From Roseibium sp. TrichSKD4 (GTDB lineage Bacteria; Pseudomonadota; Alphaproteobacteria; Rhizobiales; Stappiaceae): DNA of 49,001 nucleotides. Location: positions 158,198-207,198 of the forward strand of contig NZ_GL476310.1 of NCBI RefSeq assembly GCF_000148725.1, written 5' to 3'. The position numbers were made by a program, and so were the translations under genes. Below the pieces are notes generated by a model, which was given only the letters and a program-made list of their open reading frames with translations, did not search any database and was not told the origin of the DNA. Positions 1 to 7,979 of the stretch are shown here, piece by piece; positions within the stretch are counted from its first letter, which is position 1, and the number at the start of each line of letters is the position of its first letter.

Positions 1-72
1 ACGTCGTTGCAAATCTTTGAAAACCGGACGGTTTCATTCAGCCTTGCGCATCGTATCCGAACAAATTCATCC

Positions 73-606
73 CTACCATTCCATCCAAATTAATGGGTCC
101 TGACCCCTAAGTAAAGCAAGAAGATGCGGGGAGGCAGAGCCAAATGTCAGTGCGCCTACAAGCGTACCAACCAGAAATCCACGGTCTTCCTTGCCCCACC
201 CAACGGCGATTTTCATTCCAACGGGATAAACACCGGCAAGCATCGCTCCGGTCAAAAATCGGGCCAGAATGGAGGCAGTTCCGCCCGGTGTCAGGACCAG
301 TAGCGACAGGTTGGCGACCGCTGCCGTAAGTGCGCATACAGCAAACAGCCGGGCGGGATTGATCCGGTCCGCCAATCCCAAAAACGCCGACGCCAGAGCG
401 CCAAACACAAAACCGGCCTGGACTGCGCTGGACAGGGCGGCTTGGCGCGTTTCGGAGACCGCGTGCTCTGAAAGCATTTCAGGCAAAATGGCAGCGGATA
501 GAAACCAAAGGCTCATCACTGCAATTTCAGCCAGCATCAACAGACATAGTGAGCGGAATTTGGCCGCGCGGTTATTGTGTGGCGCGGGATCAGACGATAA
601 GGCCAA
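73..606 (-). pseudogene. MFS transporter, 3'-truncated
   Basis: The 177-residue product reads as the first half of a major facilitator superfamily permease: a short cytoplasmic N-terminus, then about five hydrophobic segments including a segment with an acidic/arginine loop (ADRINPAR, about residue 79) of the kind found between helices 2 and 3. Members of the family are about 390-420 residues with 12 helices, so this product lacks the second half. Family-like sequence stops near residue 165 (PHLLALL); the last dozen residues look unrelated and end at a TAG. The switch point falls near position 110-118, where a GGGGTCAGGACCC palindrome-like sequence begins. I infer disruption by inserted DNA, whose bulk would lie left of the window. 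The start codon lies 17 bases inside the MmcQ-like gene, so the two genes were probably co-transcribed. Substrate unknown. Confidence 0.75.
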
Positions 607-949
607 GGTCTGCCCGTTGTTTTCGCGTTAGTTTCGCAGAAATGATCTTGTGCGCAGCAGAGATGTAATCGCGAAGTTCATCATCTGTCAAAGCCTCCGG
701 TTTTGTCACCTGTATCCACTTGGCGCGTGCCAAATAAGGTGCGGGGCGAAAACCCTCCTGATCACTTAACAGGGAGTAAGAGAGTCCTGAGCATTTGAAG
801 GCGACTTTATCTTCAATGTCATCGCCCCAGGCGGAGCAAATGGCGAAAATCTTGCCGCCAACTTTCCAGACAGAGGCATTTCCCCACTGGATGACATTCG
901 TTGTCGCGGAAAGCGAAGCACAAAACTGATTGAATTCTGATCGTGTCAC
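590..949 (-). CDS. MmcQ/YjbR family protein
   Basis: Small protein of the MmcQ/YjbR (CyaY-fold, 'DNA-binding protein') family. Visible family traits are an N-terminal FNQFCASL helix, a central WGNASVWKVGGKIFAI stretch, and an AKWIQV segment followed by a DDELRDYISAAHKIISAKL C-terminal helix. The reading frame stays open upstream to 1123, but a GTG at 947-949 gives 119 residues, which is the usual length of the family, so I choose it; the extra upstream residues show no family similarity and no good ribosome binding site is visible. The biochemical role of this family is not settled. Its end overlaps the start of the truncated MFS gene, suggesting an operon, and it is divergent from the LysR-type regulator. 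Confidence 0.8.
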   Translation of the reverse strand: MTRSEFNQFCASLSATTNVIQWGNASVWKVGGKIFAICSAWGDDIEDKVAFKCSGLSYSLLSDQEGFRPAPYLARAKWIQVTKPEALTDDELRDYISAAHKIISAKLTRKQRADLGLIV

Positions 950-1345
950 GGAAGGAGCTTTGATTTTTGAACCAAGCTCACCATGCAATTGTTGCCAAGT
1001 GTTCGCAAGCGCCTCCAGCATGACAAAAACTTGAGCGGTAACAAACTCAGTATAACCAGTCGCCGCTTCTCGGGCATTTGTTCGAGAGGGAGGGGAATGT
1101 CGCTTGGAGGCGGTGGTCCCCAAAGAACATCAGCATGCGGATAGAGGACGCGGCGTATGTCATTCCGCGCAAGCGGGGAATGGGTACGCCGTATTTGTGG
1201 CAAAGCAAAAGGAAAGATGGGGGCTGGCATCATAGGTTCCGCAAAATTGCGCTCCATTTATGAAAAGAAAGCTCTAGACTGGGAAATGTGATAAGCCCTC
1301 TAGTGAAAATTCACTGCAGATAATGGTGAAAGCGACTTTTCAAAA
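950..1345. other. Gene-free divergent intergenic region
   Basis: About 400 bases between the MmcQ-like gene and the LysR-type gene. Frames are open on both strands here but none resembles a protein family. The region holds one clear structure, a 41-base hairpin repeat (1151-1191), and presumably the divergent promoters of the flanking genes, which I could not place with confidence. Confidence 0.6.
1151..1191. repeat. REP-like hairpin repeat
   Basis: Nested inverted repeats: CGGCGTA (1151-1157) pairs with TACGCCG (1185-1191), and CATTCCGCGC (1161-1170) pairs around an AA loop with GCGGGGAATG (1173-1182) apart from one bulge-like position. The inner core resembles the widespread family of GTCATTCCCGC-type intergenic hairpin repeats. 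There is no T-run, so it does not look like an intrinsic terminator. Copy number elsewhere in the genome cannot be seen here. Confidence 0.6.
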
Positions 1346-2197
1346 ATGAAAAGAGAGTTTGATTGGCAGGACTTGAAGCTGTTTCTTGCCGTTGCACGAA
1401 ATGAAGGTTTGTCTGGCGCCTCGCGTGAAACGGGGAGCAGCCCCGCAACGCTCGGCCGCCGTATGGCTATGCTTGAAGAGGCACTGGGCATGCGCTTGTT
1501 TCATCGCGGTGCGCGTGGCTATGCGCTTACCGAGGAAGCGGGGGATCTCCTGATCGCAGCTCAAGAAATGGAGAGTTCCGCGAGCGCGATAGATGCTTGG
1601 ACGGCTGATAGACAAACGCAACGCCGCATCCGCATTTCAGCAGGTTACTGGACCATTCGGCTCCTTGCCGACAATTTGACCACCTATTGGAAGCCGGAAA
1701 ATGATTGGATCCCGGAATTCCTGTCGGACCTTCAAAAACGAGACATCGCCAGACGGCAGATTGATATTGGGGTGCGAAATGCGCCACCCGAAGAACCGTG
1801 GCTTGCAGGTCAGAAGGTCGGCGCGGTTCGGTTTTGTGCTTATTGTTCAGCTGCCCTAAAGGATCCTTCGGGCAAATGGATCGGGTTTGTAGAAGGTGGC
1901 GCTAATTCGCCAACTGGCCGCTGGCTTCGAAGGCATTTTGCGGACAAGGTCGGTGTCACCGTCAATGACGCTTCTCACGCTCTGTCTGTGGCGCGAACAG
2001 GACAAGGGAACGTGGTACTGCCCACATTTGTGGGAGATCCAATGAAAGACTTGAAGCGCATCGGGGATGAATTGAGCGAGCTGGAAACTGAAAGGTGGCT
2101 TGTGATGCATCACGAGGATCGCCATCGCTCCCAGACACGTCAAGCGATCAACGCGCTGCGCTCCTTCCTGAGGACCGACCCCGAGATGATCTATTAG
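1346..2197 (+). CDS. LysR-family transcriptional regulator
   Basis: A 283-residue LysR-type regulator. Residues 5-65 form the winged helix-turn-helix (DWQDLKLFLAVARNEGLSGA, then LGRRMAMLEEALGMRLFHR, then a wing ending in LTEEAG). The rest is the effector-binding domain, with a DIGVRNA strand near residue 138 at the position where these proteins carry the conserved 'DIAIR' segment. Length is slightly short of the usual 290-310. The ATG at 1346 directly precedes the canonical start of the HTH. It is divergent from the MmcQ-like/MFS pair, the usual arrangement for a LysR regulator and its target, so it may control them. Effector unknown. Confidence 0.9.
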   Translation: MKREFDWQDLKLFLAVARNEGLSGASRETGSSPATLGRRMAMLEEALGMRLFHRGARGYALTEEAGDLLIAAQEMESSASAIDAWTADRQTQRRIRISAGYWTIRLLADNLTTYWKPENDWIPEFLSDLQKRDIARRQIDIGVRNAPPEEPWLAGQKVGAVRFCAYCSAALKDPSGKWIGFVEGGANSPTGRWLRRHFADKVGVTVNDASHALSVARTGQGNVVLPTFVGDPMKDLKRIGDELSELETERWLVMHHEDRHRSQTRQAINALRSFLRTDPEMIY

Positions 2198-2271
2198 GGC
2201 GGGCCGGGTGGTTATTTGGGCGAAATTAATCCCGCGTTATCAGGCTTTGGAAATAGTCAATGCGGGTTCGG

Positions 2272-2300
2272 CTTGAATCAGGAAGATCAAGTCGCCATAT
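2272..2300 (+). promoter_or_regulatory. RpoH (sigma-32) type promoter of hsp20
   Basis: CTTGAA at 2272-2277, exactly 17 bases, then CCATAT at 2295-2300. This matches the alphaproteobacterial heat-shock consensus (CTTG, 17-18 bases, CCnTAT-type -10) and lies about 85 bases upstream of the small heat shock protein gene, where such a promoter is expected. Confidence 0.7.
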
Positions 2301-2386
2301 TCTGATGTGAACAGAGGCCCCGTGCCTCATGTCCGGATGCCGCTCTTTGGGTCCGGGCGCAAGGTCGCTATGATAGGACTTTGAGG

Positions 2387-2818
2387 ATGACACGAATGTC
2401 AGCTTTTTCCAGCCCGTTTATGCTCGGGTTCGATGACATTGAGCGTGTTTTGGATCGCGTGTCCAAAGCTGCAAATGATGGCTACCCGCCATACAACATC
2501 GAACGCCTGCCCAAATCCGAAGCACAAGGTGAGGATATCATCCGCATAACCTTGGCTGTTGCCGGGTTCACGCGCGATCAGCTGGATGTGTCTGTCGAAG
2601 AGAGCCAGCTCGTTATTCGTGGTCGGCAAATCGACGATAAGACCCGTCAGTATCTCCATCGCGGGATCGCTGCGCGTCAGTTCCAACGTGCCTTCGTCTT
2701 GGCTGAGGGGATTGAGATCCTCGGGGCCGATTTGAAGGATGGACTGCTTTCAATCGACCTTGCCCGCCCAGAGCCGGAGCGCGTTATTCGGAAGATTGAA
2801 ATCTCCAGTGGCGAATAA
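2387..2818 (+). CDS. Small heat shock protein, Hsp20 family
   Basis: ATP-independent holdase chaperone that binds unfolding proteins under heat stress. The alpha-crystallin domain spans about residues 35-135: an ITLAVAGFTRDQLDVSVEE strand region, LVIRGRQ, a YLHRGIAARQFQRAFVL segment and a final GLLSIDL strand carrying the conserved G-L-L-x-I/V motif. The short N-terminus and near absence of a C-terminal tail with IxI are visible (only EISSGE remains). Three starts are possible; ATG 2387 has AGGA at 2375-2378 with 8-base spacing and gives the MTRMSAFSSP opening that I recall for this alphaproteobacterial subgroup. An RpoH-type promoter lies upstream. It is followed after 29 bases by a DUF1150 gene, a pairing typical of alphaproteobacteria. 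Confidence 0.92.
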   Translation: MTRMSAFSSPFMLGFDDIERVLDRVSKAANDGYPPYNIERLPKSEAQGEDIIRITLAVAGFTRDQLDVSVEESQLVIRGRQIDDKTRQYLHRGIAARQFQRAFVLAEGIEILGADLKDGLLSIDLARPEPERVIRKIEISSGE

Positions 2819-2847
2819 TCGCCGGGGCCATCGACGGAGTAGTATGC

Positions 2848-3132
2848 ATGTATAATCCGAACTCACCTGCGCTCGAGGAGCAGACCCCTTCGCATGTTCC
2901 CATGTCCGATGATGATTTCATCCAACTCGGAACTGGTGAAGTGGCTTACCTGCGGCCGATTGGACCACATGAGCTGGGAACTCTTTTCCCACAAGTACCA
3001 GCCATTTCCGGGCACGTGCTGCTTTATGCGCTTTTCAATGCGGATGGCACACCGATGATGCTTGCAGACACGAAGGATGCCCTCATGGCAAATGCTTTCG
3101 AAAATGAACTGCAAATGGTGTCCACGCACTAG
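2848..3132 (+). CDS. DUF1150 family protein
   Basis: A 94-residue DUF1150 protein of unknown function. The family core is visible as GTGEVAYLRPI (about residues 28-38) and the C-terminal FNADGTPMMLADTKDALMANAFENEL segment, which describes a small soluble fold. Start chosen at ATG 2848: GGAG at 2836-2839 sits 8 bases upstream, while the ATG at 2844 runs into a stop after three codons. It is co-directional with, and close behind, the Hsp20 gene, and followed by a strong hairpin terminator, so the two form a heat-inducible bicistron. A co-factor role for the chaperone is inference from context only. Confidence 0.88.
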   Translation: MYNPNSPALEEQTPSHVPMSDDDFIQLGTGEVAYLRPIGPHELGTLFPQVPAISGHVLLYALFNADGTPMMLADTKDALMANAFENELQMVSTH

Positions 3133-3163
3133 GCTCCTGACCCTAAGCCCGATGCATGAAATG

Positions 3164-3203
3164 AAAACAGCCCTGGACGACACTCTCGTCCAAGGCTGTT
3201 TTT
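3164..3203. terminator. Intrinsic terminator, bidirectional
   Basis: AAAACAG-CC-TGGACGA (3164-3180) pairs with TCGTCCA-AGG-CTGTTTT (3186-3202) around a CACTC loop, followed by a T-run; the A-run on the left means it can also act on the opposite strand. It separates the Hsp20/DUF1150 unit from the convergent OpgC gene. Confidence 0.85.
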
Positions 3204-3228
3204 GTATGTGCTGTAAGGTCCCCGCCGA

Positions 3229-4479
3229 CTATGCGGGCTCATTTACCTTTGTTGTCCGGCTCGATTGCGTTTCAGCAGGTGAAACACTGGATGGAGCTGA
3301 GGGGAGGTTGCTGTGAGGTGGTTTGCGCCATGGCTGGCTCTTGTACCAAGACACCACATAGGCAACGGCAATCAGAGCGGCAAAGCCACTGAAGTTGACG
3401 ATAACCTGCGCATACCACTCACCCCGCGCCCAGAACATGTCTCGAATGATCGCAAACGCCTGAGCGAATACAAGGCTCGCCATGAAAACGGCGAGTGATT
3501 GTTGCCCGACCTTCTGGACGACTTTCACAAATCCCTGCCAAATCGCGGAGCCGGTGGAGAGATATTTGCCATGTTCCCCCGCAGCGATCCAAGCAAGGTA
3601 AGCCAGCGCCAGAAAGTGAATATACCGGAACAAGCCAAATTCAGTCTTGATCCAGAAGGGCTTGATCACGCCCCGGAGGTCAGATGCCCATTCCAGATTT
3701 TGATAAACCCGGAAATACGCAAACGGGATGGTAAGAAGGACGATAGCTAGACTGAGCCCGATGAGGCGTTTGTTCACAGGTGGAGCGGGAATCCAGCCGC
3801 GCATGAAAGCAAAGCCGGTGAAGAACACGAGCTGCCACCCAAACGGATTGAAGAACCACTTTCGGTCACTCCATGGTTCGGCAGGGAGGTCCAGATACCC
3901 AAACTGAGCAGCAATCCATAGGCCGATGGAAACTGCGAAGGCCAGAGGCACGGAAATGCGGGCCGCGATCATGATCACCGGGATAAGCGCCAGGATCACG
4001 GTATACATCGGCAGGATATCGAAATAGTTCGGGACCCAGGTCAGGCTCATGATGCCCGGCAGGGAGATTTCGGTCTTGTTATAAAGGTGCCAAAGGTTCA
4101 ATGAGACGACGTAATCCTGCGTGAGATTACAACATTCCATCAGATAGCCACTTTCATGGACCGCAACCAGACCAACGGCTATGACAAGAAACTGACCAAT
4201 ATGAGCCCAATAGACCTGCCACATACGGTGGAGAATGCGGGCTGCACCAATGCCAACGCCGTGGGTGTCGAAGATTTTGCCGAAGGCGAGGGCGGATGCC
4301 ATACCAGAGCAAAACACGAAGATCTCGGTGGCATCGGAAAATCCAAAGCGCGCCGGAATCCAGAGCGTCCACCAGTTCCATGGAACGTGGGCGATGAAGA
4401 TGATGAACATGCCGAGGCCACGGAAAAAGTCCAGACGAGGGTCACGCGGCCGCTTGGTGATCGGTTGCTGTTTGGTCAC
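3229..4479 (-). CDS. opgC: OpgC-family membrane acyltransferase
   Basis: A 416-residue integral membrane protein of the OpgC family. Members add succinyl groups to osmoregulated periplasmic glucans or related surface glycans at the inner membrane. The N-terminal RDPRLDFFRGLGMFIIFIAHV (about residues 11-31) is the family signature, with the Arg-Leu-Asp and His residues of the acyltransferase-3-like fold. It is followed by about ten hydrophobic helices and family motifs such as DATEIFVFCSGM and a WVPNYFDILPMY segment. A Pro/Ser-rich cytoplasmic tail of about 30 residues ends the protein. It stands alone, convergent with DUF1150 across a terminator, and 54 bases downstream of a TPR gene on the same strand. 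No glucan synthase is nearby, so the acceptor glycan is inferred, not shown. Confidence 0.85.
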   Translation of the reverse strand: MTKQQPITKRPRDPRLDFFRGLGMFIIFIAHVPWNWWTLWIPARFGFSDATEIFVFCSGMASALAFGKIFDTHGVGIGAARILHRMWQVYWAHIGQFLVIAVGLVAVHESGYLMECCNLTQDYVVSLNLWHLYNKTEISLPGIMSLTWVPNYFDILPMYTVILALIPVIMIAARISVPLAFAVSIGLWIAAQFGYLDLPAEPWSDRKWFFNPFGWQLVFFTGFAFMRGWIPAPPVNKRLIGLSLAIVLLTIPFAYFRVYQNLEWASDLRGVIKPFWIKTEFGLFRYIHFLALAYLAWIAAGEHGKYLSTGSAIWQGFVKVVQKVGQQSLAVFMASLVFAQAFAIIRDMFWARGEWYAQVIVNFSGFAALIAVAYVVSWYKSQPWRKPPHSNLPSAPSSVSPAETQSSRTTKVNEPA

Positions 4480-4533
4480 GGGTATTGGTTCTGTTGTGGT
4501 TTCTTGTTGTCCGCCTCGCTGTTAGGCAAAAGA

Positions 4534-5916
4534 TCAGGCAGGCGTTGCCCGAAGTTTTTCGTCACCCATGATCTCTTCAGCTCGCAGCATTTTTTCGCAC
4601 ATTTCAAAGCGCTGTTCGGCGTAGCGGTCAAGTGCACCGCGCAATTTCATTCGCTCATTCAGCAGCTTTTGTGCATCTGCAGCCAATCCGGCTCGAATTC
4701 CCGCATCAATGGTCATTCGTTCAAAGACGTCGCGCTGCGCATGTGATCCGCCGATCCGAGGCATGTTGAACCGAGCGGTGTTTAAATGCATGAAGGCAGA
4801 GCCGTAGTTGCCGAGCCGGAATTGCTCAAGCCCAAGGGCAGCTGGTTGGCCGGCATCCTTGGCAATGCGCGCAAGATCACCGTCAGCGGCGCTTGTTGTA
4901 TGAAGTGATTTCATCAAGCGTTCGGCGCCAAGGCGCTTTCCGCCATTAAGAAGCGCCAACAAATAGTGCAGGTCAGCGAAAACGTTGCAGCTGTCTTCCG
5001 CCCGCTTGTCCGACAATTGCGCCAATTCTTCCCAGCGGTGGCCAACATTCACACCCTCAAGCTCGAGCCGCATCAAGAGGGACACACCATTGGAAATGTC
5101 GCGATAATCGTCGGTGTGATCCCGCCGGATTTCCTCGTCATAAAGCGACAGAACACGGCTGATATCACCGCGGTCAAGATACATCAGCGCCAAGTGCCAC
5201 CAGACGTGATAGCCAAAGTTGTTACAGTGCGCCCAGCCATCGGGCTGGTTTTCCAACCACTTGATGCCCTCTTCCATGCGACCGGTCATGTCATGAACGT
5301 GCGCGACCGAATGAAGACCCCATGCATCATCGGGGGCATATTCAAGTCCCTCGCGGCCAACGGTCTCGGCCATCCGGTAATCGCCGGTTTCCTCCAGCGC
5401 AAATGACCGGCAACCTAGAACATATCCGAAAGACGGATGTGTTGGATCATACTCGGGAAATACCGTTTCGATGGAATGGCGCATTCCGGCGGCATCGCCC
5501 ATAACAAAGCGGATGGCATGAACCAGCTTTAGCAAAAGCGCATCACGTGGATGCTGGCGAAGGGCCGTATCAAGGATTTCTGCTGATTCAGACGGCCATC
5601 CGTTCAGCCATGCAGACAGCGAACGAACCACGGCTTGTTCTCGATCAACGCCCCCACGCTCTTTCAGGGATGTTTTGGCAATGGTCAGGCAATCCTTGGC
5701 CGTCGTAACAAGTTCTTTGCGGCCCAACAAAAGGCAAAACAGACCGCGAGCTGCATGCCCAAGCGCGAATTGGGGGTCATGTTGCAAGGCCTGATCCAGA
5801 TGAACAGGAGTTTCCTTACCGTGAGCCAGAAAAGCCCCCACGGTTGCATTCCAGCTTGAAATGCACTCCATGTTTTCGGCAGTCAGCTCATAACCAAACT
5901 GGTCCAGCAGGCGCAT
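4534..5916 (-). CDS. TTC38-like tetratricopeptide repeat protein
   Basis: A 460-residue soluble protein resembling the TTC38-type TPR proteins found in many alphaproteobacteria and in animals. Visible features are a chain of helical pairs, with TPR-like units around residues 45-75 (QALQHDPQFALGHAARGLFC), 155-205, and a His/Trp-rich segment about 195-250 containing DDAWGLHSVAHVHDMTG and HVWWHLALMYLDRGD that is characteristic of this family. No signal peptide or membrane segment is seen. The molecular role of the family is unknown to me; TPR surfaces usually bind protein partners. The upstream 334 bases carry no gene. It may be co-transcribed with the OpgC gene. Confidence 0.8.
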   Translation of the reverse strand: MRLLDQFGYELTAENMECISSWNATVGAFLAHGKETPVHLDQALQHDPQFALGHAARGLFCLLLGRKELVTTAKDCLTIAKTSLKERGGVDREQAVVRSLSAWLNGWPSESAEILDTALRQHPRDALLLKLVHAIRFVMGDAAGMRHSIETVFPEYDPTHPSFGYVLGCRSFALEETGDYRMAETVGREGLEYAPDDAWGLHSVAHVHDMTGRMEEGIKWLENQPDGWAHCNNFGYHVWWHLALMYLDRGDISRVLSLYDEEIRRDHTDDYRDISNGVSLLMRLELEGVNVGHRWEELAQLSDKRAEDSCNVFADLHYLLALLNGGKRLGAERLMKSLHTTSAADGDLARIAKDAGQPAALGLEQFRLGNYGSAFMHLNTARFNMPRIGGSHAQRDVFERMTIDAGIRAGLAADAQKLLNERMKLRGALDRYAEQRFEMCEKMLRAEEIMGDEKLRATPA

Positions 5917-6250
5917 TGTCCAGATCTTCCCTATTCGACTGAATTCCGCATTGGTCGCTTTGAACGATCAATGTCCAAACTCACCTTACGCATAAGATGA
6001 AAACTCTTAGGTCACTTCATGAACTGCAACACACAAATAAGTGTATTTGGCGTGTGTATTTCTACGAAGAGGTCGGTTTTTTGGTTTAAAAACACAGACA
6101 GCTGGGCGAGTTGGAAAATTCATTTCTTGCCCGGAAATTCACAGTGGCTTAGTTCGTTGGAGCAAATGAACGCCTCCTGTTGATCTGAGAATGTAGGCAC
6201 AAGTGAGGCGCGCCACGTCTTTGGTAGAGTAGCAAGTCAGGTCCAAACCC
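5917..6250. other. Gene-free divergent intergenic region
   Basis: This stretch of 334 bases separates the divergent TPR and YeeE/YedE genes. It is AT-richer than the flanks and contains one imperfect inverted repeat (6028-6057). I could not place -35/-10 boxes convincingly for either gene, and no small open frame with a good ribosome binding site was found. Confidence 0.5.
6028..6057. promoter_or_regulatory. Imperfect inverted repeat, possible operator
   Basis: ACACACAAATA is followed, after AGTG, by TATTTGGCGTGTGT: an interrupted palindrome in the AT-rich divergent region upstream of the thiosulfate-type permease gene. Position and symmetry suit a dimeric regulator, but no regulator gene lies nearby and I do not recognise the motif. 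Confidence 0.3.
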
Positions 6251-7366
6251 ATGCAAGTTGCAACAATGGAAACATCTCAGAAAACGGTGTTGGCTGCCGC
6301 CCTCGCCGGACTTGCAGCTGTTGCCGTGGCCGCGTTTCCATATGGTGGCATGCAGAAAGTCTATGCAGTCCTGATTGGCGGTCTGGCCGGTTTGGCGCTT
6401 TATCATGCAAGTTTCGGGTTTACTGCTGCCTGGCGTCACATTCTGACAGAGAAAAAGGGCACTGGCCTTCGGGCGCAGTTCGTATTGATCCTGCTGACGA
6501 GTGCTGTTTCCTTTCCGTTAATTGCCTGGGGTGCTGATTTCGGAGTGCCAACCGGGGGATTTGTTTTCCCGTTCGGTGTTGCTGCAGCCATTGGTGCCTT
6601 CATGTTTGGTATTGGAATGCAGCTTGGTGGCGGCTGCGCATCGGGAACACTGTTCACGTCCGGGGGCGGATCAACGCGGATGATGGTAACTCTGCTGTTT
6701 TTCGTGATTGGCTCAGTTCTGGGTGCGGCGCATTTTTCGCAGTGGAACCAGCTTCCCAAGCTTCCAGCCTATTCGCTGGTCAAGGACTTTGGGCCACATT
6801 GGGCCTTCCTGCTGACTGCATTGGTTTTGGGCGCAATCGCCCTTTGGACCATCCGCGTGGAAAAGACAGCTCACGGGGAGCTCTTGCCTTCCCGACAGAC
6901 CGGAAGCCTGTTGAAGGGGGCGTGGTCTCCGGTATTGGGCGCTGTCATGATTGCCGTTGTGTGTATCCTGACCTTCGTTCTCATCGGTCGGCCTTGGGGT
7001 ATCACATCCGGTTTTGTCGTTTGGGGAAAAAAGGGCTTGGAGCTGCTTGGTTTTGGCGGTCAGGTGTCTGTCCTTCGCGACACCACATCAGTCATGAATT
7101 TCGGCATTATTCTCGGGGCCATGGCCGCAGCAGCATTGGCTGGAAAATTTGCGCCAGTGTGGCATTTGTCTGCGAAAGACCTCGCAACTGCAGTGATTGG
7201 CGGTCTGTTGATGGGCTATGGTGCGCGTCTTGCCTATGGCTGCAACATTGGCGCCTATCTTGGCGGTATTACGTCGGGATCGCTTCACGGTTGGCTGTGG
7301 CTGGTCTTTGCCTTTGTCGGAAGTCTGCTTGGCACGCGTCTCCGCTTTAAACTCGGAATGGGCTGA
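6251..7366 (+). CDS. YeeE/YedE (TsuA-like) sulfur-compound permease
   Basis: A 371-residue inner-membrane protein of the YeeE/YedE family, whose characterised member TsuA imports thiosulfate by relay between conserved cysteines. About nine hydrophobic segments are visible. Two family cysteine motifs stand out: GGGCASGTLFTSGGGSTR (about residues 129-146) and YGCNIGAYLGGI (about 327-338), placed symmetrically in the two halves as expected from the family's internal duplication. The start could be ATG 6251 or ATG 6266; neither has a strong ribosome binding site. No TusA-like gene follows, unlike many homologues. Thiosulfate as substrate is a family-level inference. Confidence 0.87.
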   Translation: MQVATMETSQKTVLAAALAGLAAVAVAAFPYGGMQKVYAVLIGGLAGLALYHASFGFTAAWRHILTEKKGTGLRAQFVLILLTSAVSFPLIAWGADFGVPTGGFVFPFGVAAAIGAFMFGIGMQLGGGCASGTLFTSGGGSTRMMVTLLFFVIGSVLGAAHFSQWNQLPKLPAYSLVKDFGPHWAFLLTALVLGAIALWTIRVEKTAHGELLPSRQTGSLLKGAWSPVLGAVMIAVVCILTFVLIGRPWGITSGFVVWGKKGLELLGFGGQVSVLRDTTSVMNFGIILGAMAAAALAGKFAPVWHLSAKDLATAVIGGLLMGYGARLAYGCNIGAYLGGITSGSLHGWLWLVFAFVGSLLGTRLRFKLGMG

Positions 7367-7379
7367 GCGGTTCCGTCCG

Positions 7380-7979
7380 TTAGAAGGCGACGTCCCCGGT
7401 CACTTTCGGAACAACAGGGGCAAGACACTCGTGAAGGCGGGTTTCCCATTCGCGCAAGGTTGATGTCGTGCTAGGGAACGGGTTCAACGGCAAAAACAGA
7501 GAATAGAGCGGCTCAATGCCGTGCTTTGCCAGACCACGAGCCGAGCGTTTGCCGCCTTTGCGGTGCTCAGCAAATCGTTTTTCAAACGGTTTTGACGTCG
7601 AGCCTACATAAGCGCCATAGGTGCCGTTTTCGCGCACATATCCATCTCGCAAAATAACGTAGACCGTGCCCTTGCCCTTCCGGTCCGGGCGCTCTGGCGC
7701 AAGCGTTGACAAAACGGCGTCTCTGGCCGCCGAAAGCCACGGAATGGGGGTCAGGCCGATGTTCGCAAATTTCATTCTGGCATTCAGATCGTCCTGGCGA
7801 ATGTCGAGCTCATTTAGGGCCAGTGTTGCCAATTCCAGACAAGGCGGGTCTAGTTGCAACCATCCACCGATTAGCGTTTCCAAATGTTTGCTGGACCACC
7901 TGGAAAACGGGCGCATGGCCGAATAGTCAATCCCTTCAAGCGGTGGATTGAGGGCGCTGGAGTAAGGGTGATCAGACAT
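7380..7979 (-). CDS. GIY-YIG-like protein
   Basis: A 199-residue protein whose second half (about residues 103-165) resembles a GIY-YIG nuclease domain: VYVILRDG strand, YGAYVGSTS in place of the GIY-x10-YIG second strand, then FEKRFAEHRKGGKRSARGL, where the Arg and His sit at the usual catalytic-helix positions. The N-terminal half (PFSRWSSKHLETLIGGWLQL and after) is helical and unrecognised. GIY-YIG proteins cut or once cut DNA; whether this one is active cannot be judged, since a catalytic glutamate is only possibly present (REWETRLHE near residue 180). Its ATG overlaps by one base the stop of the peroxiredoxin gene upstream, so both are one operon. Confidence 0.65.
   Translation of the reverse strand: MSDHPYSSALNPPLEGIDYSAMRPFSRWSSKHLETLIGGWLQLDPPCLELATLALNELDIRQDDLNARMKFANIGLTPIPWLSAARDAVLSTLAPERPDRKGKGTVYVILRDGYVRENGTYGAYVGSTSKPFEKRFAEHRKGGKRSARGLAKHGIEPLYSLFLPLNPFPSTTSTLREWETRLHECLAPVVPKVTGDVAF

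Noticed and set aside
946-1257. 103-codon minus-strand frame and 61-codon plus-strand frame in the 950-1345 gap
   Set aside because: Both run through the hairpin repeat, lack ribosome binding sites and match no family.
3131-3145. Second copy of the GGGTCAGGACCC-like sequence seen at position 105
   Set aside because: Only a short partial similarity (CTCCTGACCCTAA) in unrelated context; not enough to call a repeat.
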